Positions 22,293 to 34,648 of a DNA stretch of 64,000 nt are shown piece after piece; the first letter of the stretch is position 1, and every line of letters starts with the position of its first letter. The notes under the pieces were generated by a model, which saw only the letters and a program-made list of their open reading frames with translations, did no database searches and was not told the origin of the DNA. The DNA is taken from positions 124,001-188,000 of the forward strand of contig CAMPDV010000109.1 of assembly GCA_946699065.1 (NCBI GenBank), given 5' to 3'. The DNA comes from Loxodes magnus. Taxonomy: Eukaryota > Ciliophora > Karyorelictea > Loxodida > Loxodidae. Both the position numbers and the translations under genes were made by a program.

Positions 22293-22346
22293 TAAACCTT
22301 TAGAACAATTATTAGTCCTTAAATCATCGGCACTAATAATCAATAA
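22293..22346. promoter_or_regulatory. 54-bp divergent promoter region
   Basis: Only 54 bp separate the start codons of the Rab gene (minus) and the coiled-coil gene (plus). Both promoters and 5' UTRs must fit here, or one of the starts lies further in. Confidence 0.5.
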
Positions 22347-22952
22347 ATGAAAAATTCTCGCTAATCAAGACTTTAGTAATTAGAGCTTAAATTTTAAACC
22401 ATTTTAGACAACCAGAATTAAGTCACTGACTAACGAACTAATATCCAAACTTAGCACAACTTATATAGACAAAGAAGCCCAATAAAGGAAGCTCTAGATA
22501 GCTTATAGGCTGAAGCTTTAGTTCTAAATAATAAGCAGCCAGGCAGCTCTAATATTAAATAGTAAATCTAGATTTAAGCTGAAAAAATACTTAAGGAGAA
22601 GAATAAATTGAATATGCAGATTTTAGAGACTAAAACTAGAAATCAGAGGAAAAACTAATTTTCTTCAACCTAAACTAGCAAATTAAAGGGTTCAGAGTAG
22701 TTTTTTTATTAGAATGGCTAGTATTCTCCATAAATGTCAGTGAAAAGAGCATTATCACCCTAGCCATTTTTATACGGAGACTCTAAGAAGTAATTGGAAA
22801 GAGATTTGTTTAATGAAAAAAATTAGTTCTCTAACTTAGAAGAACAACTGACTGAGAGTAAACTGATAGAACTAAATGTATTGATAGGCAGTATGCGACC
22901 AGAGTAATTTTAAGTTCTTCCTTCTTTGTAAGTAATAATTCAGATATGTTGA
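22347..22952 (+). CDS. Short coiled-coil protein, unknown function
   Basis: 201 residues in one frame, ATG 22347 to TGA 22950-22952. It is Gln-, Lys- and Asn-rich with coiled-coil stretches at residues about 65-105 (IKEALDSLQAEALVLNN, then QAEKILKEKNKLNMQILETK) and about 155-185 (LFNEKNQFSNLEEQLTESKL). A Ser/Pro/Tyr segment with SVKRALSPQP lies between them. There are no catalytic motifs. I do not recognise it; it could be a cytoskeletal or basal-body component, as many ciliate coiled-coil proteins are, but that is a guess. Confidence 0.6.
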
Positions 22953-24199
22953 TAAGTTAATAAGACTAGCTCATACAATACTTAAAAAGGTACCTTGATT
23001 AATTATTTTCTAATTAAAAGCTAGACAACTCTATTTCTACTTAAAAAGATTATAACTTGCTTTTATTTAGAAGCTTTCATTATATTAGTCAACATTAGTA
23101 GTCAATATTTATTATTTGTGTATTTCTAAAGCATTCACATTTAATATATTGATACTACTTTAAGATCCCTTCTAGTGTTATATTGTTATGCAAGTGTAAG
23201 AAATAAGAATTAAGTGAAGAGTGAGGTAAGCTTTAAGTAGTAATTTGAGGTAAATAGTATTTAAACTTAGGAGTTTATTAATTGGATTTAACCTTAAAGC
23301 AAGGATCAATTTAAACAAAGTTAAGACTAGTGGATTCTATTCACTTTTCTACAATTAGAAAATAAAGCCTAAAAATATCCATCCTACTCTAGATTATAAA
23401 GCTCTCTTGAGACCATTATTTAAAGCTATGGAAATTTACTTTATTAAAGTTATATTAAGAGCCTTATATTTATAAAAAAGAGATATAAAAGATTTAGGTT
23501 AAGATATATAGTTGTAATTACCAAATAATTTAATCATTTATTATGATAGTGGACGATTATATACATATGGTGGTTTGACTATATTAATAACTTAAACATT
23601 TATTTTCTACCTAGATGTTTTTAGTTTAGTTGCTATTAAGTTTATATTTTATCTGAAAAGTTTAATTTTGGATTTGGATATTTCTATGAAAAGCATTCCT
23701 TATATATAACTTAAATATAGTTCTAAATCATAAAGCATACTACTTTATACTTGTTTGTTGCTCCAAATTTTCTTCACTTGTAAAGCATTTAGATAATGAA
23801 AGTACTTAATTAGTTTTACCTATCTTCCCATATATAAAATATATTGCTCTTATTCTAGTAACTTAACTAAATAATAGCGACTAATAATATTTACGCTATT
23901 CACTTTATAATCTTAATTAAGTTCTATTCATTTGTATAAATATCCTTACACTACTTAATCTTTAACTATACAAGGATTTAGAATAGCATGAAAGGTATTC
24001 TATAGTTAGTAGTTTAATGTATCTAAAAGCTTTATAATAAGTGTATTATTCCTATTCTTTAGTAGCTATAATTAGAACAATAGGAAGATATATTTAGTTA
24101 GTATTGAAATGCTTATGATCTATTCTATTTTGAATGTCTAAAGCTTTCAGATTTACTTCTTATTTAATACTTTTAATTTTAGATTTTAGATTTGATAAA
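22953..24199. other. Intergenic, AT-rich, 1.2 kb
   Basis: No protein-like frame or RNA gene was recognised. It carries the promoter of the malate dehydrogenase gene. Confidence 0.5.
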
Positions 24200-25219
24200 A
24201 TGGTAAGTCTAAGAGATTAGCATCCTGTTCGTTATTTGGAAACTATTTTGAAGCACTTCCCCACAAATCAATTAACCGTTTGTGTTACGGGAGCTGCTGG
24301 CTAGATTGCTTATTCTTTGATTCCAGCACTTTGTAGAGGAGATATTTTTGGAGCAAATAGCATTCATTTAAGACTTTTGGATATTCCTTAAACATTGGAA
24401 GTATTAAATGGAACTGTAATGGAAATCAATGATGGAGCATTTCCTCTTATTCTTTCAATTTAGGCTGGAACTGATCCTAAAGTACTGTTTAAGAACTGTG
24501 ATGTCATAATCTTTTTAGGAGGATTTCCAAGGAAAGCAGGAATGGAGAGGAAAGACTTACTAGAGAGAAACTGCAACATCTTTAAAGAATAAGGTTTAGC
24601 TTTGAAAGAAGTAGGGAAGCCAACTACCAAATGCTTGGTAGTAGCAAATCCAGCTAACACTAACTGCACTATATTATAGCACTTTTCATAAATGCCTCCT
24701 AAGAATTTTACTGCCTTAACTAGATTAGATTCTAATAGAATGACCTATCAAGTAGCTAATCAATAAGGCTTGCCATTTTAATAGGTTAAAAAGGCTGTAA
24801 TATGGGGAAATCACAGCTCTACATAAGTACCTGATCCTAACTTCTTGGAGACATCAGACGGTAAAAAGATATAGGTAAATTAAGAGTGGGCTACAAAATA
24901 GATGGTGCCAAAAGTAAGATAGAGAGGTGCAGAAATAATTAAAGTAAAGAAAAGTTCTAGTGTCTTTTCAGCTGCTAATGGTGCCATTGATCACATGAGA
25001 GATTGGTTCTTTGGATCAGATTTCACGATCTTATCAGTAATGACAGACGGAAATCATTACGGCATACCAAAAGGACTATGTTTTAGTTTCCCAGTAAAAA
25101 CAGATAATTTTGACTGGTAGATAATAGATGGATTAAAAATTACCCCAGAAATCCAAAGAGAAATAGATTTAACAGTCAAAGAGCTTTTGGAAGAGAGAAA
25201 AGAAGCTCTTGGATTTTGA
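24200..25219 (+). CDS. Malate dehydrogenase, cytosolic type
   Basis: 339 residues, one exon, TGA stop. It catalyses NAD-dependent interconversion of malate and oxaloacetate. Visible motifs: the nucleotide-binding loop [19 protein letters not shown] near residues 32-50; the substrate arginine loop [35 protein letters not shown]; and the catalytic His in [12 protein letters not shown]. The AAGQIAYSL and NPANTN pattern is that of the cytosolic/chloroplast MDH group, not the mitochondrial one. Gln codons are frequently TAA or TAG, including the Q of AAGQIA. The length is normal (about 330). There is no targeting peptide, so cytosolic localisation is likely. Confidence 0.95.
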
Positions 25220-25579
25220 GAGTAACTACACAAGATTTCAATTAAAATATTACATTTTACTTGCTAATATCACGTCTATAATAATCGCATCACTATATCT
25301 AAAGCATATATCAATCATTGTCACTTTATAAAAATAGCTGTAATATATCATAGCAAAATATCAGCTTATTATTTCTTCTTCTCCTAAGTATAATAAAAAT
25401 TCCATATCTCAAACTAACTTATCCTAATGCACTTCATAGTATATAAATTTAGCTTGAATCTTAAGTTGGTAGACAGAGCTTAAACTGATCTGATAACTAT
25501 ATAGCTAATAATTGGTGATAAGTCTAAGACTATATAGACATATTTATCTTATAAGGTTTACTCTTTATAAAGTTAATTT
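25220..25579. other. Intergenic, AT-rich
   Basis: 360-bp spacer between two plus-strand genes. No feature was seen beyond AT-richness. Confidence 0.5.
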
Positions 25580-28500
25580 ATGGCTTCTAATTTTGTAACT
25601 AAGTTTTTTACTAAGAATCAAGAAACTTAAAAAGCCTATGTAGCTCAATTGGGTAATGAAGGAGGTTTTAAGTTTGACAAAGTAAAAAATTAATGAGTTT
25701 TTGAAGGTGAAGAAGAGCAAAAAATTGAAGAAGATTAAGGGCCACCACCTATAGGTAATGTTATTAAGTTAAATCCTTAAAAAAATTAGCATAAAATGTA
25801 CGTAGATGTATTGCAAGAGAAATCCATCAGTTATAATCATTTAAAGAACTAGGATGATAAATAAGACTTCTAAGAAGAAAATTTTTTAAAACCAACTATA
25901 AAGAGATAGGAATTTGAATTAGATAAAACTGAGAGTTAGGAAGAATAATTCAGCCAAAATTAAGCATTACAATCATAGCCTGCTTAAGATACTATTTAAA
26001 ATTAATAGGAACAGAGGAGATTAGAAATGGATGAATTTTTAGGAGAAAAATAGGATTAAACTCCATAAGAAGCTAAGCTATTATAATAAAGTGATTTGTA
26101 TAATGAATAAAAAACTTATTAAGAAGATTTAAACCAAGATTAAAATGTATAGTAAGAAGTTAGTTCATAAGAGCTGCAAGAAAATTAAACGAGGCTATAA
26201 AATTAGGCAGAGATATAGAAACAAATCTAAGAGTAGCAAGAAGAGTCTAGCTAATAGTAAATAATCTCTCTTGGTTAGCATCATGAATATAGCAAAAGAA
26301 GAGATGAAAATGAGAAACTTGATTCAGAAGTTGAAGATCCAAATCATAATAAATAGTAAGAAAATGAAAATTAATAGTATGAGCAAATATCAGTTTCTAG
26401 CCATTAAATGAACTAGGAAATTAATTTTTAGCAAGATTAGAATTTAAGAGAAGCAATAGAAACTGAAGAAAGTAATCGTCCATTTACTCCTTTTAGAGAA
26501 GAAAATTTTGGACTAGAATACACAGCTCACTCTCCTACATTCGACCCTGATTAGATGGTAGAATATGAAATGATTTAGTAAGAATTAGAGTCTTTAAGAG
26601 ATTAGTTGCTATAAGTTTCATAAACAAAAGTTACTCTAGAAATGTAAATTCTAGATATGGAAAATACAATAAAGCAAGAAAATATGGAGAAAAGTATACT
26701 TAAACAAAGGCTTGTAGATCTAGAAAAAGAACTAGAAAAATCTGACAATAGAGTTGTTTCTTTAATGAGCACAGCAACTACAAGTGAAGGAGAAGAAATA
26801 GCTTAATCAGAAGATGCAGTATATAGAGTTCTGAATGCAAAGCTAGAAACTTAGAATTTGTAGCTTTAATGTCAGCTTATTCAAACTTAAAGTGAAATGT
26901 TCTAGCATTCTGCTAAAAACCAAGAACTCATAAGAAAGGTAAATATGCTTTAAGAGCAGATAAGCTAATTAAATATAACTAAAGCCAATGTTACTTAAGA
27001 GCTTTCGAAATATAAATAAGCAAACTAAAGCATTTAAAGTGATAACTAGCAATTAAAGCAAGAAGCAACTTCTTATAGAATGTAGTTAATGTCTTTCCAA
27101 GATAACTAGATATAGCTCCAATAAATAAAATAAGAACTAGAAAAATAACTAAGCTAATCTTTATAGAAATCCCTATAATTTTAATACAAACTTAAAGACT
27201 AAATAGAGCAATAACATAGCCTAGAAGAGACTAATGGAATTTTGTAGGATATGATTTAAAAGTCCTAGCAAGAATGTTCTAACTTAGAGAATTAGCTCTA
27301 AAGCAGCTAGGAATTATACTCTCAACTACTTAAATAGAACAGAGATATACAACTTACTTAAAATATGCTATAAAACTAGCATCTAGAAAACTCCATTATG
27401 TAAGTTAAAATTGAAAGCTTAGAGTAGAAGAATCTCTATGAAGATAAAATTTAAGCATTGATGAACAAAATAAAGCAGAATGAATAGTCACAATAAGTTA
27501 CTAATAAGATTGAAAGAATGAAGAAGAAAAAGACTGCCTTAAAAAACTAGCTTACTACTATCTTGCATAAACTTGAAAAGAAAGAATAAGAATCATAGTA
27601 GTTTGCATCATAGATCAATCTATACAAAACTCAAATCGAAAGTGAGTAATCTTAGAAAGAACAACTCTTAAGTGAAATGAAGGCGATGGAATCTAAGCAT
27701 TAAGAAATAATGAATGAGTTGAAAGAAGTACAATAATTGTTAAAAAATGAAACTGATAAAGTATAAGCATTAACTCTAGATAAAGCAAACTTAATCAGTT
27801 AAGTTTAAGCCAAAGAAAAAGTATTGTAAGAGAATAAAAATCAGATTCAAGAATTGAAAAATAAAAATAATAGTCTAGAAGAGCGAAATCAAGATTTAGA
27901 ATTAAAACTTGACGAATTTCTTGAAAGGGAACAAAGTTTGGGGAACCTATTAAGTGCTTAAAAGTAAGAAAACGAATAACAGAGCTTTATAATTTCTGAT
28001 CTAGATAAAACATGCTAAAAATCGGAAAATTAGAAGTAATAGTTGGAAAAAGAAGTTAATAACTAAAAGGAATAAATTTAATCTCTTTATTCACAGATTT
28101 CAGATCTAGCTAACGAACTTACAATGATAACTAAAGAAAAAGAAAGTTGGTAAAACTAAATCATCGAAGTTTAGGAATAAAAAAAGGATAAACTATAAGA
28201 AATTGAAAGATTAAATGAACATCTCAAAGAAGAAAATAAGAAAAATACTGAAATTATCAAGGAAAAAACCTAGGAGCTAATTTAGGCGAACAAGCTTGTA
28301 AGTTAAAAGCAAGAGGAATGTACTTCCATTATGGCCAGTTATGAAGGCGTAAAAGCAGCATTAGAGGAATCTAAGCAAGAAATCACAAGAAGAAAAGAGC
28401 AAATTAGTACCATTGAAAACAATACTGAATAATTTTAGAACGAAAAAATTTCATTATAGAATGCTCTTAACCAAGAATAGCAGGAAATACAGGATCTAAG

Positions 28501-29234
28501 GTAAGATTAATTATCATAGAAAAATAATTTAAGAGGAATAAGCTTAAAGATAATAGCTGATATAAAATAACGAGAAGTAGGAATAGCAATTAAAGCAACT
28601 TTAGTAGAAGATAAAAGACTAGAATGAATATACTGATCAGTAATTATCAGAATATGCGACTTAGATATTTTAATTAAAGGCGAGCAATTAAAACAAAATA
28701 AATGAGATACAAAAATAACTAGATTAAGAACAAAACTTGAAGTAAGACTTATAAAATTAACTTGAAAATTAAGTCAGAAACAGTAAGAAGCAAATAGCAA
28801 AAATCTAAAAAGAACTGTAGGATGTTTAAAAGAATTACGATTAATTATAAAAAGAACTAAAAAGCTAATAAGCTGATTTTGACTAAGAAATAGAAACGTT
28901 TCAAGAGAAAATTTAAACTTATGAAAGTGAAAAGCAATAATTTAATGCAACGCTATAGAAAGAGCAATAAAGCACTCTTTAGATTTAAAATGAAATTAAT
29001 GTTTTACGCAAATAGATGCAAAGGAAAGATGATGAAATGCAGTTACTTAAAGAAAGTTACGAAGAGTCCATTGAAAAATTGGCATTTTATGAGAAATATA
29101 AGGATCAGCTGCTTGATGAAAGCTGTGAAGATGAAGATGAAAATCAGGAAATATAAAGGAGGGGTAGCTGGATAGGTGGTTTAATGTCTAGTATGTTCTT
29201 AACAGAAAGTGATAAAACTGTGAAGAAGAAATGA
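25580..29234 (+). CDS. Long coiled-coil protein with an N-terminal Sec16-like motif
   Basis: 1211 residues from two exons (25580-28500 and 28520-29234). Residues about 1-60 read MASNFVTKFFTKNQETQKAY, then AQLGNEGGFKFDKVKNQWVF and EGEEEQKIEEDQGPPPIG. This pattern (K-AxLG-x-GxFxYD-xxxKxWVxxGEE followed by acidic and PPP) is typical of a conserved region at the C-terminal end of Sec16, the scaffold of ER exit sites. Here it is at the N-terminus, followed by about 250 Gln/Glu-rich residues and then some 850 residues of nearly continuous coiled coil. The C-terminus is RRGSWIGGLMSSMFL then a basic tail, possibly an amphipathic membrane anchor. A golgin-like tether at ER exit sites or Golgi is a reasonable inference. 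The stop is TGA. Confidence 0.75.
28501..28519 (+). other. Predicted 19-nt intron
   Basis: The sequence gtaagattaattatcatag has GT-AG ends. Upstream the coiled coil runs in one frame (NALNQEQQEIQDLR), downstream in another (KIIQEEQAQRQQLIQNNEKQ). Removing the 19 bases joins them. Confidence 0.6.
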
Positions 29235-29859
29235 GAACATTTAAAAACAAATTTATAAATTAATAATTATATCATTATAAAAGCCCCTGCTTTAAATTAA
29301 ATATGCATCTAACTCCTCTTTATTTAAGTAAAGCAGAATTTAATTCTATAATTTACCTTATTACACCACACATTGAAATATACTCCAATTCAGCTACTCA
29401 AAATCTCTAAAAATCATATGAATAATAAGTAATCAATTTATACATTCAGCAACTCTTACTTTTACCTTTTATGCTGAGATACTAAAAAACTTCAAAACTC
29501 TCTTTCTATCTTAAAGGATTTGCAAAAGCATACTCAAGCATGACTTAAAAATATTAGTATTAAGCAAATTTTTCGCATCAAAGCAATAGCTATGGATTAT
29601 ATAGGATTTAAGACATTAAGAAAGAAGTTGCTATAGTAAAATAAAATAACCCAATCAACGCAAAATATCTAGAATGACACATAAAATAAGACTGTATCTT
29701 ACTCACAAAGGTATTGATTGAATCTAATAGCCAGACTTTTAAATGCAGTGTGATTTTAGTTGAGTTATGATAATAGAGATTGTATGGAATTGAAAAACTA
29801 AACCTAATCAATTAATTTTAAATAAAATGCATCATTTAAATTAATTAAACAATGAAAGG
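29235..29859. other. Intergenic, AT-rich
   Basis: No gene was recognised. It is slightly richer in C on the plus strand near 29330-29560 than other spacers. Confidence 0.5.
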
Positions 29860-30411
29860 ATGAAAAGACTGTTTTACGTTACTCCTTAGCCTATTCTTCC
29901 TCGCTTTGAAAATGAAATACAGATTGAAAAACGAAGAAGTAAGGCATTGGAAAAAATTAAGAACCATAAGGTAATAGATCCAAGATTGAGTTTACAAGAT
30001 TTTAGTGTTATATCTCGAATGAGGAAATAAGATCCTTAGAGTAGCTAAAATTCAGTAAATATGCAGCCTTCTGTAGAAAAATCTAAATCTATTTAGCTTT
30101 TTGGAGAAGAAAAGAAAACTCAGCTTGAAAATGATCTTGAAGCATAAAAAAGAGAACTAATGATTCAGACTAAGAAGAAAAATGATTAAGGTAGCTAATT
30201 AGAGAAAAAATTTAAAACTCTTGTTATATATAAACAAGGATGTCCTTCTTGTGGATCGTCGAAAGAGAAATATCAAGCAATATCAAGTAAAAACTTTATT
30301 TGCAAAAACTGCTAGAAATTTCTGAAGACTCCATAAGGAGATTTTGTTAGATTAGAATTTGAAGATAATTAAATAGTCTATAAGACTTATAATAAGATAC
30401 GAGAAAGGTGA
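29860..30411 (+). CDS. Small basic protein with a C-terminal zinc ribbon
   Basis: 183 residues, ATG 29860 (an ATG eight bases upstream is followed at once by an out-of-frame TGA) to TGA 30409-30411. The N-terminal half is basic and helical (IQIEKRRSKALEKIKNHK). The C-terminal part has two CxxC pairs, CPSCGSSKEKY and FICKNCQKFLK, spaced about 20 residues apart, which makes a zinc ribbon likely. The tail is acidic then basic. Such ribbons occur in nucleic-acid-binding and RNA polymerase-associated proteins. I do not recognise the family. Confidence 0.65.
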
Positions 30412-31241
30412 GAAAAGACAGAGCAAGTCTAACTTATGCTATTCGAACAACCTTGCTTTTCAACATTGGGTCCTAACAATGAAGTGCTAGTATAATATTA
30501 TGAATCATATTCAAAGTATTCCATGCTTGTCAAGAGACCAACTCTTATTAACATATAATGACTCTTTTTGTTTAATCTTGCTCTTATTAAAGTTAAGCAA
30601 ATGTTATATTTAATCTATTAGATAACCTTATTTAATAAGGCCTAAATATTTAGAAGCTAATTATATATTCCATTTTAAAAGCTAAAGCAGAAACAAATCT
30701 ATAGTATAATAGGGATAGTTATATTCCAACTAAATGATAACTCACTAGCAGAATTTTTGAGATAGAAACGTTATATAAGCAGACAATGAACTTAAAGATA
30801 TTATAGCCATTAAGCAAAACCTCATTTTTATAGCATTATACCTCATAATATCCAATAGATATATATATAATTGAATTAGTGTTAGTGATACCTGGAGCTA
30901 CTTTATGTTTACATCTAAATACATGACTTTATAAGACATTCAGTTATATTTTAAAATAGCTTTTATAGTATCTAGTAGTAAAATAATTATTTAGAGTACA
31001 AGTAAACAGATTAATTTATACTAAACACTAACTATAGCAAATAACTATTGCTGAAATTACTTGTGATATATAGATCAATTAAGTAATAAATATACTAAAG
31101 CATTACCTTATTTCCATCTAATTGAACTTATTAACTGTTTAAGAAGACTAAGAGTATTTAAAGCATTATTCATAAGAGTTGAGAGTAAATGAAAGAGTAG
31201 CAGCATCTTGCTGATATAAATCAATTTTTTATTTCAAAGAA
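30412..31241. other. Intergenic, AT-rich
   Basis: No gene was recognised. The word TAAAGCATT occurs twice within about 70 bp (31096 and 31159), also seen upstream or between genes elsewhere. Confidence 0.5.
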
Positions 31242-31748
31242 ATGAAGCGTAAAATCTTTAATTGCTTTAAAAGCTTAATTCTTAATAAGGTCATAAAAGA
31301 GAGACTGCTGATTAGAAAAAATACAGCTATTTAATATAATTATATTGATTCATTGAAATGGCTAAGCATGGGTAGATTATTGTTAGAATAAAGTAAAAAT
31401 ATATCTATTGGATCTTTTTTAGCTATAGTTAAACTCTAAAAAATCACAGTTTTCGAACAGCCACAAAACAGAGATTATTTGCATAATTCTATCTAACTTA
31501 TATCAGTATTTTAAAAAGGAAAATCAATCACCTCTGATATTATAAACAGGAGCTTCGCAAATAAAGCTACAACTAACGCAATCAGTTAAGTTAGACTTTA
31601 ATCTCCATCTTTTAAGATTAGCCCAATAGCCATATTAAAGTAGATAAAAAGAAAATAAAAGAAAAAGATAGTAGAAAAGTAAAAATAAAGGAACTGTAAA
31701 GTATGTAAATACAGATATAATTTCATATTTAAATTCGTTTTTTTATAA
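31242..31748 (+). CDS. Putative basic protein, 3' end uncertain
   Basis: The frame from ATG 31242 gives about 168 residues. The part around residues 85-160 looks like real protein: GKSITSDIINRSFANKATTN, then SPSFKISPIAILKQIKRKQK and a Lys-rich run, ending near NCKVCKYRYNFIFKF. No in-frame TGA occurs before the next gene at 31778, so the end given here assumes the TAA at 31746-31748 acts as stop. Otherwise an unseen mini-intron or a frame error is needed. The family is unknown. Confidence 0.35.
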
Positions 31749-31777
31749 TTACAGTAAATTAATTTCTATCTATTACA

Positions 31778-32761
31778 ATGGGAAATAGAACACATAAGTT
31801 CCAGTCACTTTCAGAATAATGAATATTAAGTGCTTGTGATGTAGCTTCTGATGTTGAGGAAATTGACTTTGTAAGAGAAGTTAGGTTTGGATAGTTGGTT
31901 TTTGAAATTGAAGACTTATACTAGAAGATATCCTAACTAATCTATTCTCATATCAAATAAGGATAAAAGTCCTAACCTAATTAAAACTCTAAATTGTTCT
32001 ATGAAGTAAACTTTCTGAGATAAGGGTGGAGGAATTCTTTTTTATAGCTAGGTAATTCTATCAGCTAATTTACTTTTCGCTCTAAGCCAAGAAAGTTTTA
32101 CACTACTGACAAAGCTATAAAATAGTAAATCCAGCAATTATTGGTGGATGTTAGCAAAGCAGTTAACATATAAGGAGAATGCTGCTTAATAGCATTCATA
32201 TATCTAGAGCGAATTATTTAAACAGCTAATGTTATAGTAAATAAACAGAATTGAAAGCCTCTTGTTCTAGTAAGCTTGATTATAGCCAGTAAGATGTATG
32301 AAGATCGGTCTATTTGGAATTAAGAGTTTACGAATCAGCTTCCCTAGTATACTACAAGAAGCATTAATAGAATGGAGCTAATATTTGTAAACTTGCTATA
32401 ATATAAGTTCAGCATTTAGCGAGAATGTTATGCAGCCTATATTAAATCTCTGAAGTATCTAGATACTAAATTAAAGCATTCCAGATCTATTAAGAGAATT
32501 AACAGCCATTAAGATGGACTTAACTTAGATACAGTTAAAAAGTAAGAACTGAAAGTGGAAGTTCATAATGAATATAAAAATATAGATTGGTAGGTTGAAA
32601 GCTTTAACTTCGATAACTTTGTGAAAGATTATTCGCAAACACCACTTACTGTAACAGAAGCAGCTGTTTATAAAAGAATGTCATAGGAAAAAATTCAAGA
32701 AATTTTTGAAAATATAAACATTAAAAAAGTCAAGCAAAAGTAAAATATTTAAGTAATATGA
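31778..32761 (+). CDS. Cyclin Y-like cyclin with N-myristoylation signal
   Basis: 327 residues, TGA stop. The protein begins MGNRTHKF, a Gly2 myristoylation context also found in animal cyclin Y (CCNY), which is anchored at the plasma membrane and activates CDK14/16-type kinases. The cyclin box (residues about 130-235) is clear: QGECCLIAFIYLERIIQTAN, WKPLVLVSLIIASKMYEDRS, IWNQEFTNQLPQYTTRSINR and MELIFVNLLQYKFSIQRECY. The pattern ASKxxxDxxxWNxxF is the signature of the cyclin Y/PHO80-PCL group. The length resembles CCNY (about 340). The C-terminal tail is acidic/basic mixed. Confidence 0.85.
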
Positions 32762-34648
32762 TTATATCTTTACTATTAAGCCTACCATCATCTACCTTTA
32801 CTTTCATTCTTCAATACAACAGCTATTTTTATTTCGCTAGGTAGAATCTCCTATAATTTAACTATCATAAAGATAAACAGAAGGAATATTTCCGCTTAAA
32901 ATTTATTATCTAACTTAAATTAAAAAAAGTTATTATTTATATATAAAGTAAAGGGGAAGAATCAAAACAAGTTTAAAACTTAATAAGCATAGAGTTGCTT
33001 ATTTATAGCTTAGATTCTTTTATAAGAATAGTAATTAATAGAGTTAAATAAAAAGGAATGGATAAGCTCTATCTTATTTATAATTAAAAAGTAAAAATTA
33101 TATTTCATTAGCCAACTAATAAGTAATATATAATCATCATTATAATGGTAAAGAGAAAGAGTATAGATTTTGGTCGAAAGTATAGAAATATGATTGATTT
33201 ATAAGTATATAGCAAAGTATTTAATTTAGCCTTATTTATATATAGTCAAAATTAAATTTTAAATAGTCATTAAACTTAAGTATTTGCAGCAGTTTCTGGA
33301 TATTATTTTACTTTAATTATTTAATCCTATATAAATTAATTAAAGCTTTATTTTATTTATACATAAGGATATTTTTATAACCCCTATTTTTTTCTTATTT
33401 AACAGGTTTATAATATAAAAGTATTAAGAATAGATTCATAAGCTTTTATCCTGTCTTTAAATACAACACTAACAAAAGCTTAACTTTTACTTTTAAATAG
33501 TTTACCAACATTTTATAAGCCTTAATTTGATTTTATAATTATATCTATTTACTATTATCTAAAATTTTATGTATAAATATTTAACGTTAAAAGATAAGAA
33601 ACTTGCAATCTAAATATATATCTAGTTATTAAGAAAGTGAGTAATAAAAGATAATTAAACTTAATATTAGAAGTTAATAAAGTTATAGTCATTATTAAAT
33701 AAATAGAAATTATAGATATAGCAAGCTATGTATTTAACTAATCTATTACTCAATAAGGATAGAAGATATTTCCTTTAAATCTTCTTTTATTTATAGCATT
33801 ACTTATCTTAAGAAGCTTAAGGGCTTTATTATCAATATCTTATGCTTCCTCTTATATATTTATTTAAGTATCAAACTAGCTATTGATTGGATTTTATTAT
33901 TATAATATTTAGAAGCCAGAATGATAGATCTAAATAGGTAAATATTTAAGGGCAAGAATTACTATTTTATTTACTAATTCAAGTCAAAGAAATTTTAGAC
34001 TACTGACTTCATTATTAACTCCTTTGGACCTTTTAAGATTTATATATTTATATTGCTAGTAAGAAGCTATATTTTGCATAAGTTATAGCTATAAAAGATA
34101 ATTAAGGTAATAGGTTAAAAAGTTTTATATCCTACAAAGTAAAATAGTGCAATCTTTTTCTTCTTAGTAATTCCTCAATCTAAATTTATAAGCAAGCAAA
34201 TAAAATTTGGATACATCTAGCTAGACACCCTTTAATACACGAAGTACTTAATAAACCATAATTTATTATTTATAATCTAAAGGGAAGGAAATGTCAGTAT
34301 AGGTAATATAATAGAAATAAAGCTAATAAAGTAAACTACTAGTAACTATGTGATTGGTTTAAATGCTTGTATTGGTATCATATACATATTACTTAGTTTA
34401 ATATCATCATTCTATCAAGTCATTAACTGTTATAGATTATCAATCTTACACATTTGATTAATATAGCATGCTTATAATTATTCCTTGTAAAGCCTATTTT
34501 ATAAAAGGTAATTTTGGGAAACTATATATGATGAAGATATATAATGGAGTAATAAGGATAGAATAGACTAATAGGTTAAGATATATAAGTGTTAAAGAGT
34601 TACTAAATAGAAATAAATCAGTTAATTTAATTTTTTTAATAATAGCTA
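32762..34648. other. Long AT-rich intergenic region, 1.9 kb
   Basis: I found no protein-like frame, no recognisable RNA gene and no similarity to the repeats at the start of the window. Base composition is extreme even for this genome. Confidence 0.5.
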
